Assembly: GCA_963835585.1 (NCBI GenBank)
Contig: CAWIGF010000003.1
Span: forward strand, 558,001 to 622,000
DNA length: 64,000 bases
Direction of reading: 5' to 3'
Source of the DNA: UBA10107 sp963835585
GTDB taxonomy: Archaea; Nanobdellota; Nanobdellia; Woesearchaeales; UBA10107
Made by a program: the position numbers and the translations under genes. Each line of letters starts with the position of its first letter. The stretch's first letter is position 1. Positions 57,602 to 64,000 of the stretch are shown one piece after another. The notes under the pieces are model-generated. The model ran no database searches and was not told the origin of the DNA. It saw only the letters and a list, made by a program, of their open reading frames with translations.

Positions 57602-58165
57602 CTAATTAGTTTTTGGAATATTTTTATTTTTAGCAATCTGGTACTGCATCAGTCCTTTCATAAGTTCTGACCCACCCCAGATAGCAACACCTGCTGCTGC
57701 AAAAGGAACAATGCATTCAAGAGTAGTATATCCAACTTGGCCAACGTACTTTTCTATTGCAAGAACGTGATTTTGTATTGTGTTGAAGAAGAATTCTCCC
57801 TGAATCGCCGCTGTCTTAGCTGTCCCATATGCGGTTCCAAATAAAGCAAGAATATCAGACAGTGTTCGCTTCACCTTAATATCGGCAAATTTTACATGAT
57901 TTCCCATAAGTTCTTTTGCCTGAGAATAACCTACATCCAATAGCACTTTTCCTGCAAGTAGAAGCATACCAGCAACGGCAGTAGAAGGAATGGCAGAATG
58001 AATATAATCATATACGGCTGGTGAATATTGCTGGTTTTCGATTGCTCTCTGTATCTCATTAAATGTTGAAACCACGGTTGCCTGTGTCCCAGCTGCCAAT
58101 CCGCCAAGAAGCAAGTAATCCTGAAACGAACGTTTTCTAAAAATGCCTGGTTGAATCTTTTTCAT
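57602..58165 (-). CDS. Multi-pass membrane protein, distantly AlaE-like
   Basis: 187 residues with four hydrophobic stretches (for example YLLLGGLAAGTQATVVSTF, AVAGMLLLAGKVLLDVGYS, LECIVPFAAAGVAIWGGSEL). The segment DIKVKRTLSDILALFGTAYG parallels KVRKTLTDLLAFNTFQVPLY in the AlaE-like protein at 32662, which hints at common ancestry, but the PYG-x-x-R hallmark is missing. Close to the right edge of element B. Confidence 0.45.
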   Translation of the reverse strand: MKKIQPGIFRKRSFQDYLLLGGLAAGTQATVVSTFNEIQRAIENQQYSPAVYDYIHSAIPSTAVAGMLLLAGKVLLDVGYSQAKELMGNHVKFADIKVKRTLSDILALFGTAYGTAKTAAIQGEFFFNTIQNHVLAIEKYVGQVGYTTLECIVPFAAAGVAIWGGSELMKGLMQYQIAKNKNIPKTN

Positions 58166-58273
58166 AGTATATTTAATAAGGCCTGAGTTTATATATGTTT
58201 CTAATTTTTAATTACTAGTTAGTAGTAACTTTAAAAGGGCAAACTATAATAATAAAGCAACGACAAAAAATAC

Positions 58274-58624
58274 ATGAAGCGCATCTCAAAAAAAGAAAGG
58301 GAAAGACGAATAATATATGTGATCATAGTTATTATTCTGTTGGCTGGCGCGGGGCTACTTATCTCATCTTCAGTAAGCAACGTGAAGCACTTCCGATCAT
58401 ATCAGAAATACATAAGAAACAACACAAATCTAACCATCCAGCCATGGATGACCACACACACAGTAATACGACGATTCAACATTACTGAACCAGTCTTATT
58501 CAATGTATTGGGTCTTGAAGAAAATCAATTGAACCTGCGATTGACTCTCAACACAGTTTGCAACACTCATCACCTCAATTGCACCAGCGTGATACAACAA
58601 CTTGATCGCATGGTGATGAAATAG
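58274..58624 (+). CDS. Membrane-anchored protein coupled to DedA, 116 aa
   Basis: One helix near the N-terminus (IIYVIIVIILLAGAGLLISS), then an outer domain with IQPWMTTHTVIRRFNITEPV and two cysteines (TVCNTHHLNC). The P-W-M-T-x-x-x-I-x-x-x-F-x-I pattern is shared by short proteins that accompany membrane transport genes. Its TAG overlaps the DedA GTG (TAGTG). Confidence 0.55.
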   Translation: MKRISKKERERRIIYVIIVIILLAGAGLLISSSVSNVKHFRSYQKYIRNNTNLTIQPWMTTHTVIRRFNITEPVLFNVLGLEENQLNLRLTLNTVCNTHHLNCTSVIQQLDRMVMK

Positions 58625-59214
58625 TGTTTGACATATATAACATATGGGGACTGGCGGCATATTTTCTCTTAACTATTGCTTCATCTTTCGTCATCATTCC
58701 TGGCATTACTGTGTGGGAAATTCTCTATGCAGTCTCTGCACCTAGCATACCCATATTATCGCTTGTCATTCTGCTCATATGGGTTCCAAGCATAATTGGT
58801 GATCTTTCTACATATATTTTCGCGAAAGCTGTATCTAAACCAGTCAGGAAATTCCTCATGCGATGGAAATGGTACAGCAAGAACGAGAGAAAGACGCGGA
58901 AAACGCTTCAGAAAAGGGGATTCATGTTCGTTTTCCTGACGCGATGGCTGGCAACCGGATTGAGTCCTGTTGTTAATTATCTCGCTGGATTCGAAAAGAT
59001 GAGCTTCAAGAAGTTCGCGTTAGCTGTCATTTCTGGAGAACTGCTTTATGCAATAATATATTCAGCCATGGGCTATGCATTCAAGGATACTTGGAATTAT
59101 TTGCTCAGCGCTATCGAATCCTTCAGCTACTTTTTAGTGCTTCTCATCATCGCAATCTACATTATATACAGAATTGTAAAGCACATCAGACGGAAGAAGG
59201 AAGAAATAATTTGA
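58624..59214 (+). CDS. DedA/VTT-family membrane protein
   Basis: 196 residues from GTG 58624. Members of this family flip lipids such as undecaprenyl phosphate or phospholipids across membranes. Helices alternate as in DedA; FVIIPGITVWEILYAVSAPS holds a re-entrant hairpin and FVFLTRWLATGLSPVVNYLA is the conserved F-x-x-R-W/F-x-x-x-x-x-P motif, with GELLYAIIYSAMGYAF after it. Translationally coupled to the upstream small protein. Confidence 0.85.
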   Translation: MFDIYNIWGLAAYFLLTIASSFVIIPGITVWEILYAVSAPSIPILSLVILLIWVPSIIGDLSTYIFAKAVSKPVRKFLMRWKWYSKNERKTRKTLQKRGFMFVFLTRWLATGLSPVVNYLAGFEKMSFKKFALAVISGELLYAIIYSAMGYAFKDTWNYLLSAIESFSYFLVLLIIAIYIIYRIVKHIRRKKEEII

Positions 59215-59340
59215 TGCTTTATTTACCATATTGCGTTCACTACTGCCTGATTTTTGGCATTAAATTTGCTTTATAAATAAACGAGTTTTTTTGCGAAACA
59301 CTTATAAATAAAGAGAAATATTTATATAGTAGTTCTAAGG

Positions 59341-59353
59341 AGATATATTTAAG
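59341..59353 (+). promoter_or_regulatory. TATA box of the TFB gene
   Basis: AGATATATTTAAG ends 23 nt before ATG 59377. Another AT box (AAATATTTATATAG, 59316-59329) lies further up and may be an alternative promoter. A purine-rich AAGGAG upstream of the box could serve as the BRE. Confidence 0.5.
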
Positions 59354-59376
59354 ACTTGCTATTTGTGGCGATAAAA

Positions 59377-60303
59377 ATGCAAACTTATATTAAAAAATGT
59401 CCTGAATGCGGTGGCACGAATCTTTTCTCAAACAGGGACAAAGGGGAAGTCATCTGTAAGGACTGCGGTCTAGTTCTCGAGGACAAAATGATCGACTTCA
59501 GCCAGGAATGGAGGGAATTCGATTCGGAGCAAGGTGAATCTAAGCGAAGGGCCGGCGCTCCAATGACTTACACTCAGTATGATCAGGGACTTGGAACGGA
59601 AGTAGGGCAGAAAACAGACTTATTCCAGTTGGGAAGCAAGGACAGGAACAAATTCTTCAGATTAAGAAAATGGCAGTACAGGATTTCAACAGCGATAGAA
59701 AGAAATCTCAAATTGGCATTGGCTGAATTGAAGCGAGTTTCTTCATATTTGAAACTTCCAAAGATGGTAGAGGAAGAATCAGCACGAATCTACACTCTTG
59801 CAGTCCAGCGTGGATTGGTAAGAGGAAGATCAATGGAATCAGTTGTCGCAGGCTCATTGTATGCGGCATGCAGACGCCACGATGTTCCGAGAACACTGGA
59901 CGAACTTTCAGAGGCTTCCGGGATAGAGAAGAAAGAAATCGGAAGGACATACAGATTCATAACAAGAGAATTGGGAATTAAGATATTGCCTTCAAATCCT
60001 GCGGATTACATAGCAAGGTTCGCTTCCTCGTTGAAATTGAGCCCCGAAGCGCAATCGCATGCAGTCGAAATACTGGACATAGCGCAAAAGCAGGAATTGA
60101 CATCAGGCAGAGGTCCGACAGGAATAGCGGCCGCTGCTTTGTACGTCGCTGCTTTGATTCACCAGGAGAAAAGAACGCAAAGAGAAGTCGCTGACGTAGC
60201 AGGAGTCACAGAAGTTACAATTAGAAATCGTTACAAGGAATTGCTTGACGAATTAGACTTGGAAAAAGAGATAAAGAAAACAAAGAAGAAAAAGAAAGAA
60301 TAA
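59377..60303 (+). CDS. tfb: Transcription initiation factor B (TFB/TFIIB)
   Basis: Recruits RNA polymerase to TBP-bound promoters. ATG 59377 chosen because the TATA box sits 24 nt upstream; 308 residues. N-terminal zinc ribbon (KCPECGGTN ... ICKDCGLVLED), the B-reader/linker REFDSEQGESKRRAGAPMTY and two cyclin repeats (RGRSMESVVAGSLYAACRRH and GRGPTGIAAAALYVAALIHQ). BRE-recognition helix VTEVTIRNRYKELLDEL in repeat 2. The C-terminus is Lys-rich. The only TFB in the window. Confidence 0.97.
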   Translation: MQTYIKKCPECGGTNLFSNRDKGEVICKDCGLVLEDKMIDFSQEWREFDSEQGESKRRAGAPMTYTQYDQGLGTEVGQKTDLFQLGSKDRNKFFRLRKWQYRISTAIERNLKLALAELKRVSSYLKLPKMVEEESARIYTLAVQRGLVRGRSMESVVAGSLYAACRRHDVPRTLDELSEASGIEKKEIGRTYRFITRELGIKILPSNPADYIARFASSLKLSPEAQSHAVEILDIAQKQELTSGRGPTGIAAAALYVAALIHQEKRTQREVADVAGVTEVTIRNRYKELLDELDLEKEIKKTKKKKKE

Positions 60304-60334
60304 ATTTTTAAGAGTGTTCTAGATGAGGAATTAC

Positions 60335-60637
60335 ATGGGCGAAAAAGAATTGAGATTAGAAATAGAATTATCCAGCACACCTGACGGAACGCCACAAATA
60401 AGTGTTGAGATTATCGGAAGTACTGAGAAATATTTTGAATGGAATATCGAAAGGGCTGCAAGAACTATTGCAGCAAATCCACAAGAATACAAAATAGCAT
60501 CAATGGTTTATAATATTCACAGAGACATCTTGGCCAATAGAGGCATTAGCGAGGAAAAGCTAAAAGAAGGAGACGACCAACTCGTGGCAAGAATTGAGAA
60601 ATACGCAGCAATAAAAAAGGAAGCAAAAAATAACTGA
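60335..60637 (+). CDS. Hypothetical protein after tfb, 100 aa
   Basis: Start taken at ATG 60335. GEKELRLEIELSSTPDGTPQ is a beta hairpin, followed by helices (EYKIASMVYNIHRDILANRG). Separated from tfb by 31 nt. No family recognised. Confidence 0.55.
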   Translation: MGEKELRLEIELSSTPDGTPQISVEIIGSTEKYFEWNIERAARTIAANPQEYKIASMVYNIHRDILANRGISEEKLKEGDDQLVARIEKYAAIKKEAKNN

Positions 60638-60690
60638 TTTATAAATTCAATTCAGCAATATATTTAAGCAACCTCAATATTAAAAATGAA

Positions 60691-61425
60691 ATGAAAAAAG
60701 TGATATGGGGGGTCCTTATTCTTATGCTAAGCACATTGGCTTATGCATCCACTCTTCCAACTGCAAACGTCATATTTGTCTATGAAGGAGCAGGCTGCGG
60801 CACTGACGGCTCGGTTACCATCAACATGTCCCATAGCGGCGAGGCAGTTGATTACAGCGATATCAACATAACCGTAACAGGGGATTATCTTAATGCACAA
60901 CCCGTCCAGGGATTATGGTACAGAGGATCTTATCCTGTAACTAATTATGAGGTGCCTTTTGACAAATCGACCGACCAAGATTTCGTAAGCTCACGCGACT
61001 ATCAGTTCGTGTCAAATCCAGGGATATACACAACAGGAACATACAAATTCACGGTTTCATGGCCGTCATCAACAATATACTATGATCACTTCAATTTCGC
61101 CGTTTACTGCCCAGGAATCAGATGTGCAACTAATGATTCGTGCATATCGCAACAAGCATGCACCAACGGCCTATGTTCCTGGACTGACTGCAACCAGGAT
61201 AGCTACGCAATGGGACATACCTGCTTCAACCGATGCACGAACAATACCATCTGCACCAAATCATATTACATCAATGACCAATGTATTTATGTCCAAAAGG
61301 ACGGATGCTGCATAAACAATAACGACTGCCCAGATACGTCATATCAATGCGTAAACAACAAATGTGTCCAGCCAATCTACCAGAGCATTTTCTCGCAAAT
61401 AATCAGCTGGCTAAGAGGAATCTAG
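60691..61425 (+). CDS. Secreted cysteine-rich protein with C-terminal amphipathic tail
   Basis: 244 residues. Signal peptide (VIWGVLILMLSTLAYAS), a beta-sandwich domain up to residue 140, then a cysteine-rich region with about 18 cysteines (PGIRCATNDSCISQQACTNG, VQKDGCCINNNDCPDTSYQC), probably several disulfide knots. The end YQSIFSQIISWLRGI mirrors the tail of the surface protein at 47520. It overlaps the convergent methyltransferase-kinase gene by 15 nt. Confidence 0.65.
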   Translation: MKKVIWGVLILMLSTLAYASTLPTANVIFVYEGAGCGTDGSVTINMSHSGEAVDYSDINITVTGDYLNAQPVQGLWYRGSYPVTNYEVPFDKSTDQDFVSSRDYQFVSNPGIYTTGTYKFTVSWPSSTIYYDHFNFAVYCPGIRCATNDSCISQQACTNGLCSWTDCNQDSYAMGHTCFNRCTNNTICTKSYYINDQCIYVQKDGCCINNNDCPDTSYQCVNNKCVQPIYQSIFSQIISWLRGI

Positions 61426-62562
61426 AAAATCTTTTATTTTATTGTAGTTTGCTTCCGTCTGTTGCGATTTGTATCTTCTCGCCAAATCCATAAGCATCTT
61501 TGCATCAAAACGTATTCCTTTCGTAGATAAAATCCGCTCATTCGAGAGAATATACTGGCAAAATTGAGTGACATTCTTCGAAAGCACATCATAATGTGCG
61601 CGTTCGAAATCTATGAGCACCACTTTCTTTCCTATGATTATGTGCTTGTACGGATTGTGCATCTCTTCCTTCGTGATATGCAAAGCATCAAGGATGCGGC
61701 ACTGCCGCAAAACTTCACCAAGGATATTCTTGACTGATTTTTTCTTTGCCTTTTCCAAGAATTCCCAGATTGGCTCGCCTAGAACGAATTGATATCCAAA
61801 AAATCCTTTTCCAGTAAAAAGAAGCTTGGGGGCAATGCCATGCTTATTGAGTCTTCTAATCATGACTGCCTCGCGATCGATAGTCTTGACAGGAATGTCA
61901 GGCCTTTGGACTTTTATCGCGATTTTTTTTCCTTTGTAAGTACCTGTAAAAACAAATCCCCTGTGTCCTTTGGCAATTTTTTGAATGTTCGTTATTTTTT
62001 TGCTGAAAAATTCATCCAGAAAATCACTTCTTTGTATTTTATACACATACAAAATCTCAAAAGGTATATTTTGTCTTGCAACTTCCTTGTATTCAAATCC
62101 GCTATCGGCAATTGCCTTGTCAATCTTGTCCTTCTTCGTCAGCGAAGAGAATACAATCAATACTATGCCATTTCTTGCAAGATGATTATTGACATCACTA
62201 ACGAATCTGCACAAAATCTCATATCCATGCTTGCCGCCAGTTGTTGCAAGCTGTGAATCTTTCGGCTCTCTTGTGTCTCGCGGAAGATACGGAGGATTGA
62301 AGATAATAGTATCGAACGAACCGTGAATATTCTCAAATAAATCTGATTTGACTATTTTTATTTTCTTACCAATATTTTTTTTTAATGAGGAAACTACTTC
62401 ATTTGATATATCAGAAGCTACGACGGAACTTACTCTCTTGGATGACGCCGCTGCTTTCGCCTGAATCCCAGAACCAGTTCCTACATCAATAACTTTTCCG
62501 AATGCTAATTTTTTGACCTGATCTGCTAATAAGAAACTATCTTCCGCCGGTTCGTAGATCAT
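61411..62562 (-). CDS. HemK/Mtq2-like methyltransferase fused to a RIO/COG2112-like kinase
   Basis: 383 residues. Residues 1-175: class I methyltransferase with IDVGTGSGIQAKAA (SAM loop), ASDISNEVV, SDLFENIHGSFDTIIFNPPY with the NPPY catalytic motif of glutamine-N5 methyltransferases, which modify aRF1 (Mtq2). Residues 180-383: atypical kinase with GHRGFVFTGTYKGKKIAIKV (Lys in strand 3), MHNPYKHIIIG and a metal loop VVLIDFERAHYD (DFE in place of DFG), as in the archaeal COG2112 kinases. The fusion would tie a translation-factor modifier to a kinase. Confidence 0.85.
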   Translation of the reverse strand: MIYEPAEDSFLLADQVKKLAFGKVIDVGTGSGIQAKAAASSKRVSSVVASDISNEVVSSLKKNIGKKIKIVKSDLFENIHGSFDTIIFNPPYLPRDTREPKDSQLATTGGKHGYEILCRFVSDVNNHLARNGIVLIVFSSLTKKDKIDKAIADSGFEYKEVARQNIPFEILYVYKIQRSDFLDEFFSKKITNIQKIAKGHRGFVFTGTYKGKKIAIKVQRPDIPVKTIDREAVMIRRLNKHGIAPKLLFTGKGFFGYQFVLGEPIWEFLEKAKKKSVKNILGEVLRQCRILDALHITKEEMHNPYKHIIIGKKVVLIDFERAHYDVLSKNVTQFCQYILSNERILSTKGIRFDAKMLMDLARRYKSQQTEANYNKIKDFLDSS

Positions 62563-62580
62563 ATAATCGTCTCAAGGATA

Positions 62581-62821
62581 CCCACTGCTTTAGCTGTGGG
62601 AGGAGAAGCGACCCCCATTTCTTTTAATTAAAATAATACATATAATCAACATAATAATTGAAACTCCAAACATAATCCAGGAGTATGAAAGTGCATGCTG
62701 ATTTTTAACAATTTTCCAAACATTTATTATGCTCATCAAACCGATTCCTAACCAAAAACTAATACCCCATTCTAAATATCTTTTTTCTTTTACCATTTTC
62801 TTTAAGATACCCCTTTAGGGG
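62581..62821 (+). mobile_element. Pair of IS200/IS605-end-like hairpins, possible element remnant
   Basis: GGATACCCACTGCTTTAGCT then GTGGGAGGAG (62578-62605) and GATACCCCTTTAGGGGCGTG (62806-62825). The stem-TTTA-stem shape followed by GGAG or GCGTGAG is the form of IS200/IS605 right ends, where the omega-RNA of TnpB also terminates. No tnpA or tnpB lies nearby. Between the two is only one small membrane-protein frame. Solo ends or a palindrome-associated small element are possible. Confidence 0.4.
62590..62796 (-). CDS. Small two-helix membrane protein, 68 aa
   Basis: Two helices (ISFWLGIGLMSIINVWKIV and YSWIMFGVSIIMLIICIILI) and a basic tail. Bracketed by the two IS605-like hairpins; ATG 62796 has no clear Shine-Dalgarno. 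Either a real small gene or passenger of the element remnant. Confidence 0.4.
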   Translation of the reverse strand: MVKEKRYLEWGISFWLGIGLMSIINVWKIVKNQHALSYSWIMFGVSIIMLIICIILIKRNGGRFSSHS

Positions 62822-62833
62822 CGTGAGAGTATG

Positions 62834-63298
62834 TCATTTGAATCGTTCATCAACAACATGCGCATATTCCTTTATGCGCTCAAGGATTGATGACAGCAGG
62901 AACTTTTCAGTCTTCTCCTGGAACGAGATGGCCATGGAATCAAATTCAGGAATCCTGTATGTGTTTCGTATCTTCTCCACCAAAAATAAATATCGCAGTC
63001 TTTTCAGCTGTCTTCTTATGTTCGAGCTTGCAACTCCATGCAATGGCAGCCTTGCCTTCTTCCTTGCATCTATCACATTCTGAACCACGTTTTCCGAACG
63101 CAATACCTTCTTTTCCTGACGTGCATGCAACAAAACCAAGAGCACATCAACCATGACATCGCGGGAATCGCCCGGCTGCAGTATACCAAGCGACAAGCAG
63201 AACTTTTTTACCAGATCGCGGTCAGACGACTTTGTCGGTTTTTCGTACCGTCGCAAAGTTATTTCCGCCAATGGTGTGTCTTTTAGGACTCGTAGCAT
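62834..63298 (-). CDS. Putative winged-helix regulator, 154 aa
   Basis: LRVLKDTPLAEITLRRYEKP at the start, VKKFCLSLGILQPGDSRDVM in the middle and a wHTH-like GVASSNIRRQLKRLRYLFLV plus KIRNTYRIPEFDSM, where the wing leads into a helical C-terminal dimerisation part. Common DPANN-style regulator in appearance; target unknown. Divergent from the lipoprotein gene at 63395, with a TATA-like AT tract between. Confidence 0.6.
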   Translation of the reverse strand: MLRVLKDTPLAEITLRRYEKPTKSSDRDLVKKFCLSLGILQPGDSRDVMVDVLLVLLHARQEKKVLRSENVVQNVIDARKKARLPLHGVASSNIRRQLKRLRYLFLVEKIRNTYRIPEFDSMAISFQEKTEKFLLSSILERIKEYAHVVDERFK

Positions 63299-63394
63299 GA
63301 TAGAATTATTTAATCAAAACACTTTTTAAATAGTTTTCTATTAAATATTACTGAAATAGATATCTTTTTAAAGAAATCCCAATTAACAAACAAC

Positions 63395-63805
63395 ATGAAA
63401 AAGAGTTTTGTGTTTTTGGCGTTATTCTTGATATTTGTGACGGCATGCGCTTCACAAACACCAATACAGACTCAAGTTCAACAGACACCAGTCACAACAA
63501 CGGCTGTCGTTGCAGCGAACACAACCATGCAACCTACATCGAATCTTAAGCCGCAATTCAAGGTAATAAGAGAATATGCCGTGCGAAGTCCTGCGACTGT
63601 AACAGGAACTGTTGAGAACATAGGTATGGGAACGGGAAGTGCACAGGTATTAGTGCAAGTTTATTATGCGCAAGAAGTCTCATCTGAGCAGCTTGTTACT
63701 TTGAGTGATATAGAACCACAGGGAAGCGCAAATTTCAGCGTTTCATTCAACCAAACAGTACAATGGAATGCATATAACGTGACAGTTCAGCCAGTTACTT
63801 CTTAA
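63395..63805 (+). CDS. Lipoprotein with small extracellular beta domain
   Basis: 136 residues. Signal peptide with lipobox FVTAC-A (Cys18), a Thr/Gln-rich linker (TQVQQTPVTTTAVVAANTT) and a beta domain (PQFKVIREYAVRSPATVTGT then SVSFNQTVQWNAYNV) of the FxLYD/CARDB kind. Anchored by a lipid on the outer face; function unknown. Overlaps the convergent ileS end by 11 nt. Confidence 0.65.
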   Translation: MKKSFVFLALFLIFVTACASQTPIQTQVQQTPVTTTAVVAANTTMQPTSNLKPQFKVIREYAVRSPATVTGTVENIGMGTGSAQVLVQVYYAQEVSSEQLVTLSDIEPQGSANFSVSFNQTVQWNAYNVTVQPVTS

Positions 63806-64000
63806 TAACGTCGAAGCTGATAATAATTTCCTTGTCCTTTATTTTCTCAAAGACAGAAGTCGATCCTTTTCCTGAATACAGCACTTTCTGTGCGCCGCAT
63901 TTTTCCTTGATAAGAGATTCGAACGCTGAAATTGTGCCATGCAATTCCTTGTCCAGCCCAAGATAAAGAGTTATTCTGTCGTTCTTCTGAAGTCCTGCAT
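63795..64000 (-). CDS. ileS: Isoleucyl-tRNA synthetase, C-terminal end (runs off the right edge)
   Basis: The minus-strand frame is open from the window edge to TAA at 63797-63795. It reads AGLQKNDRITLYLGLDKELH and ends KDKEIIISFDVIKK. KAGL-x-x-x-D-R-I is the typical beginning of the last helix-strand pair of archaeal IleRS (after the anticodon domain R-E-x-x-x-x-x-Q-x-x-R-K). Only about 68 residues are seen, so the assignment is moderate; a related class I synthetase tail (ValRS) is the alternative. Confidence 0.55.
   Translation of the reverse strand, partial: AGLQKNDRITLYLGLDKELHGTISAFESLIKEKCGAQKVLYSGKGSTSVFEKIKDKEIIISFDVIKK

Overview
The window looks like a chromosomal segment of an archaeon with an AT-rich, compact genome. 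The evidence is TFIIB-type TFB, archaeal FtsY next to a prefoldin alpha gene, a ScpA kleisin, tRNAs with introns beside the anticodon, and TATA boxes 20-28 nt upstream of start codons (leaderless style) mixed with Shine-Dalgarno starts. Small genome-style gene packing, a bacterial-type dehydroquinate synthase and many short membrane or surface proteins suggest a DPANN-like lineage; this is an inference and no rRNA is present to settle it.

Layout. (1) 1-12 kb is mostly housekeeping: the aroB 3' end, a CsaA-like tRNA-binding protein, enolase and phosphoglycerate mutase, an MNT/HEPN pair followed by a truncated Hel308-like helicase, ftsY / prefoldin alpha / scpA, then tRNA-Val and two tRNA-Gly genes. 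A Fic gene sits between two ~75-90 bp repeats that carry tRNA-Gly 3' ends. (2) 12.6-36 kb is an integrated element (element A) between an intron-containing tRNA-Ile and tRNA-Glu. It has a minimal type IV secretion-like set (VirB2-, VirB6-, PrgI/VirB3- and VirB4-like; no complete VirD4), then one long tight operon (19.4-29.7 kb) with GrpE-like, Hsp70, degenerate J-like, AAA+ ATPase, a DsbA-fold protein with a CPFS active site, two membrane proteins and two free-standing Cdc48-N-domain proteins. It ends with regulators, ribbon-helix-helix proteins and a tyrosine integrase. (3) 36-57.5 kb is a second accessory region (element B), starting with a different zinc-ribbon integrase just downstream of the same tRNA-Glu. 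It is a mosaic of single orphan genes, several followed by related hairpins, plus a partial gene duplication, a bacterial-style lectin/Thr-Pro-repeat protein spliced onto a truncated conjugation-ATPase gene, a toxin-antitoxin pair and DUF7249-like paralogues. (4) 57.5-64 kb returns to core genes: DedA, TFB, a methyltransferase-kinase fusion and the ileS 3' end.

The most interesting candidate is the element A operon. It combines a complete Hsp70 cycle (chaperone, exchange factor, J-like partner) with a split Cdc48 (ATPase and substrate-binding N domains on separate polypeptides) next to secretion-type genes, which suggests a mobile protein-remodelling machine working with a cell-surface conduit. 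Several single-base frame breaks in element A (three in virB4, one in a small gene, one in an A7 tract) are either decay or assembly error and need reads to resolve. All family assignments are by motif reading; no database search was possible.
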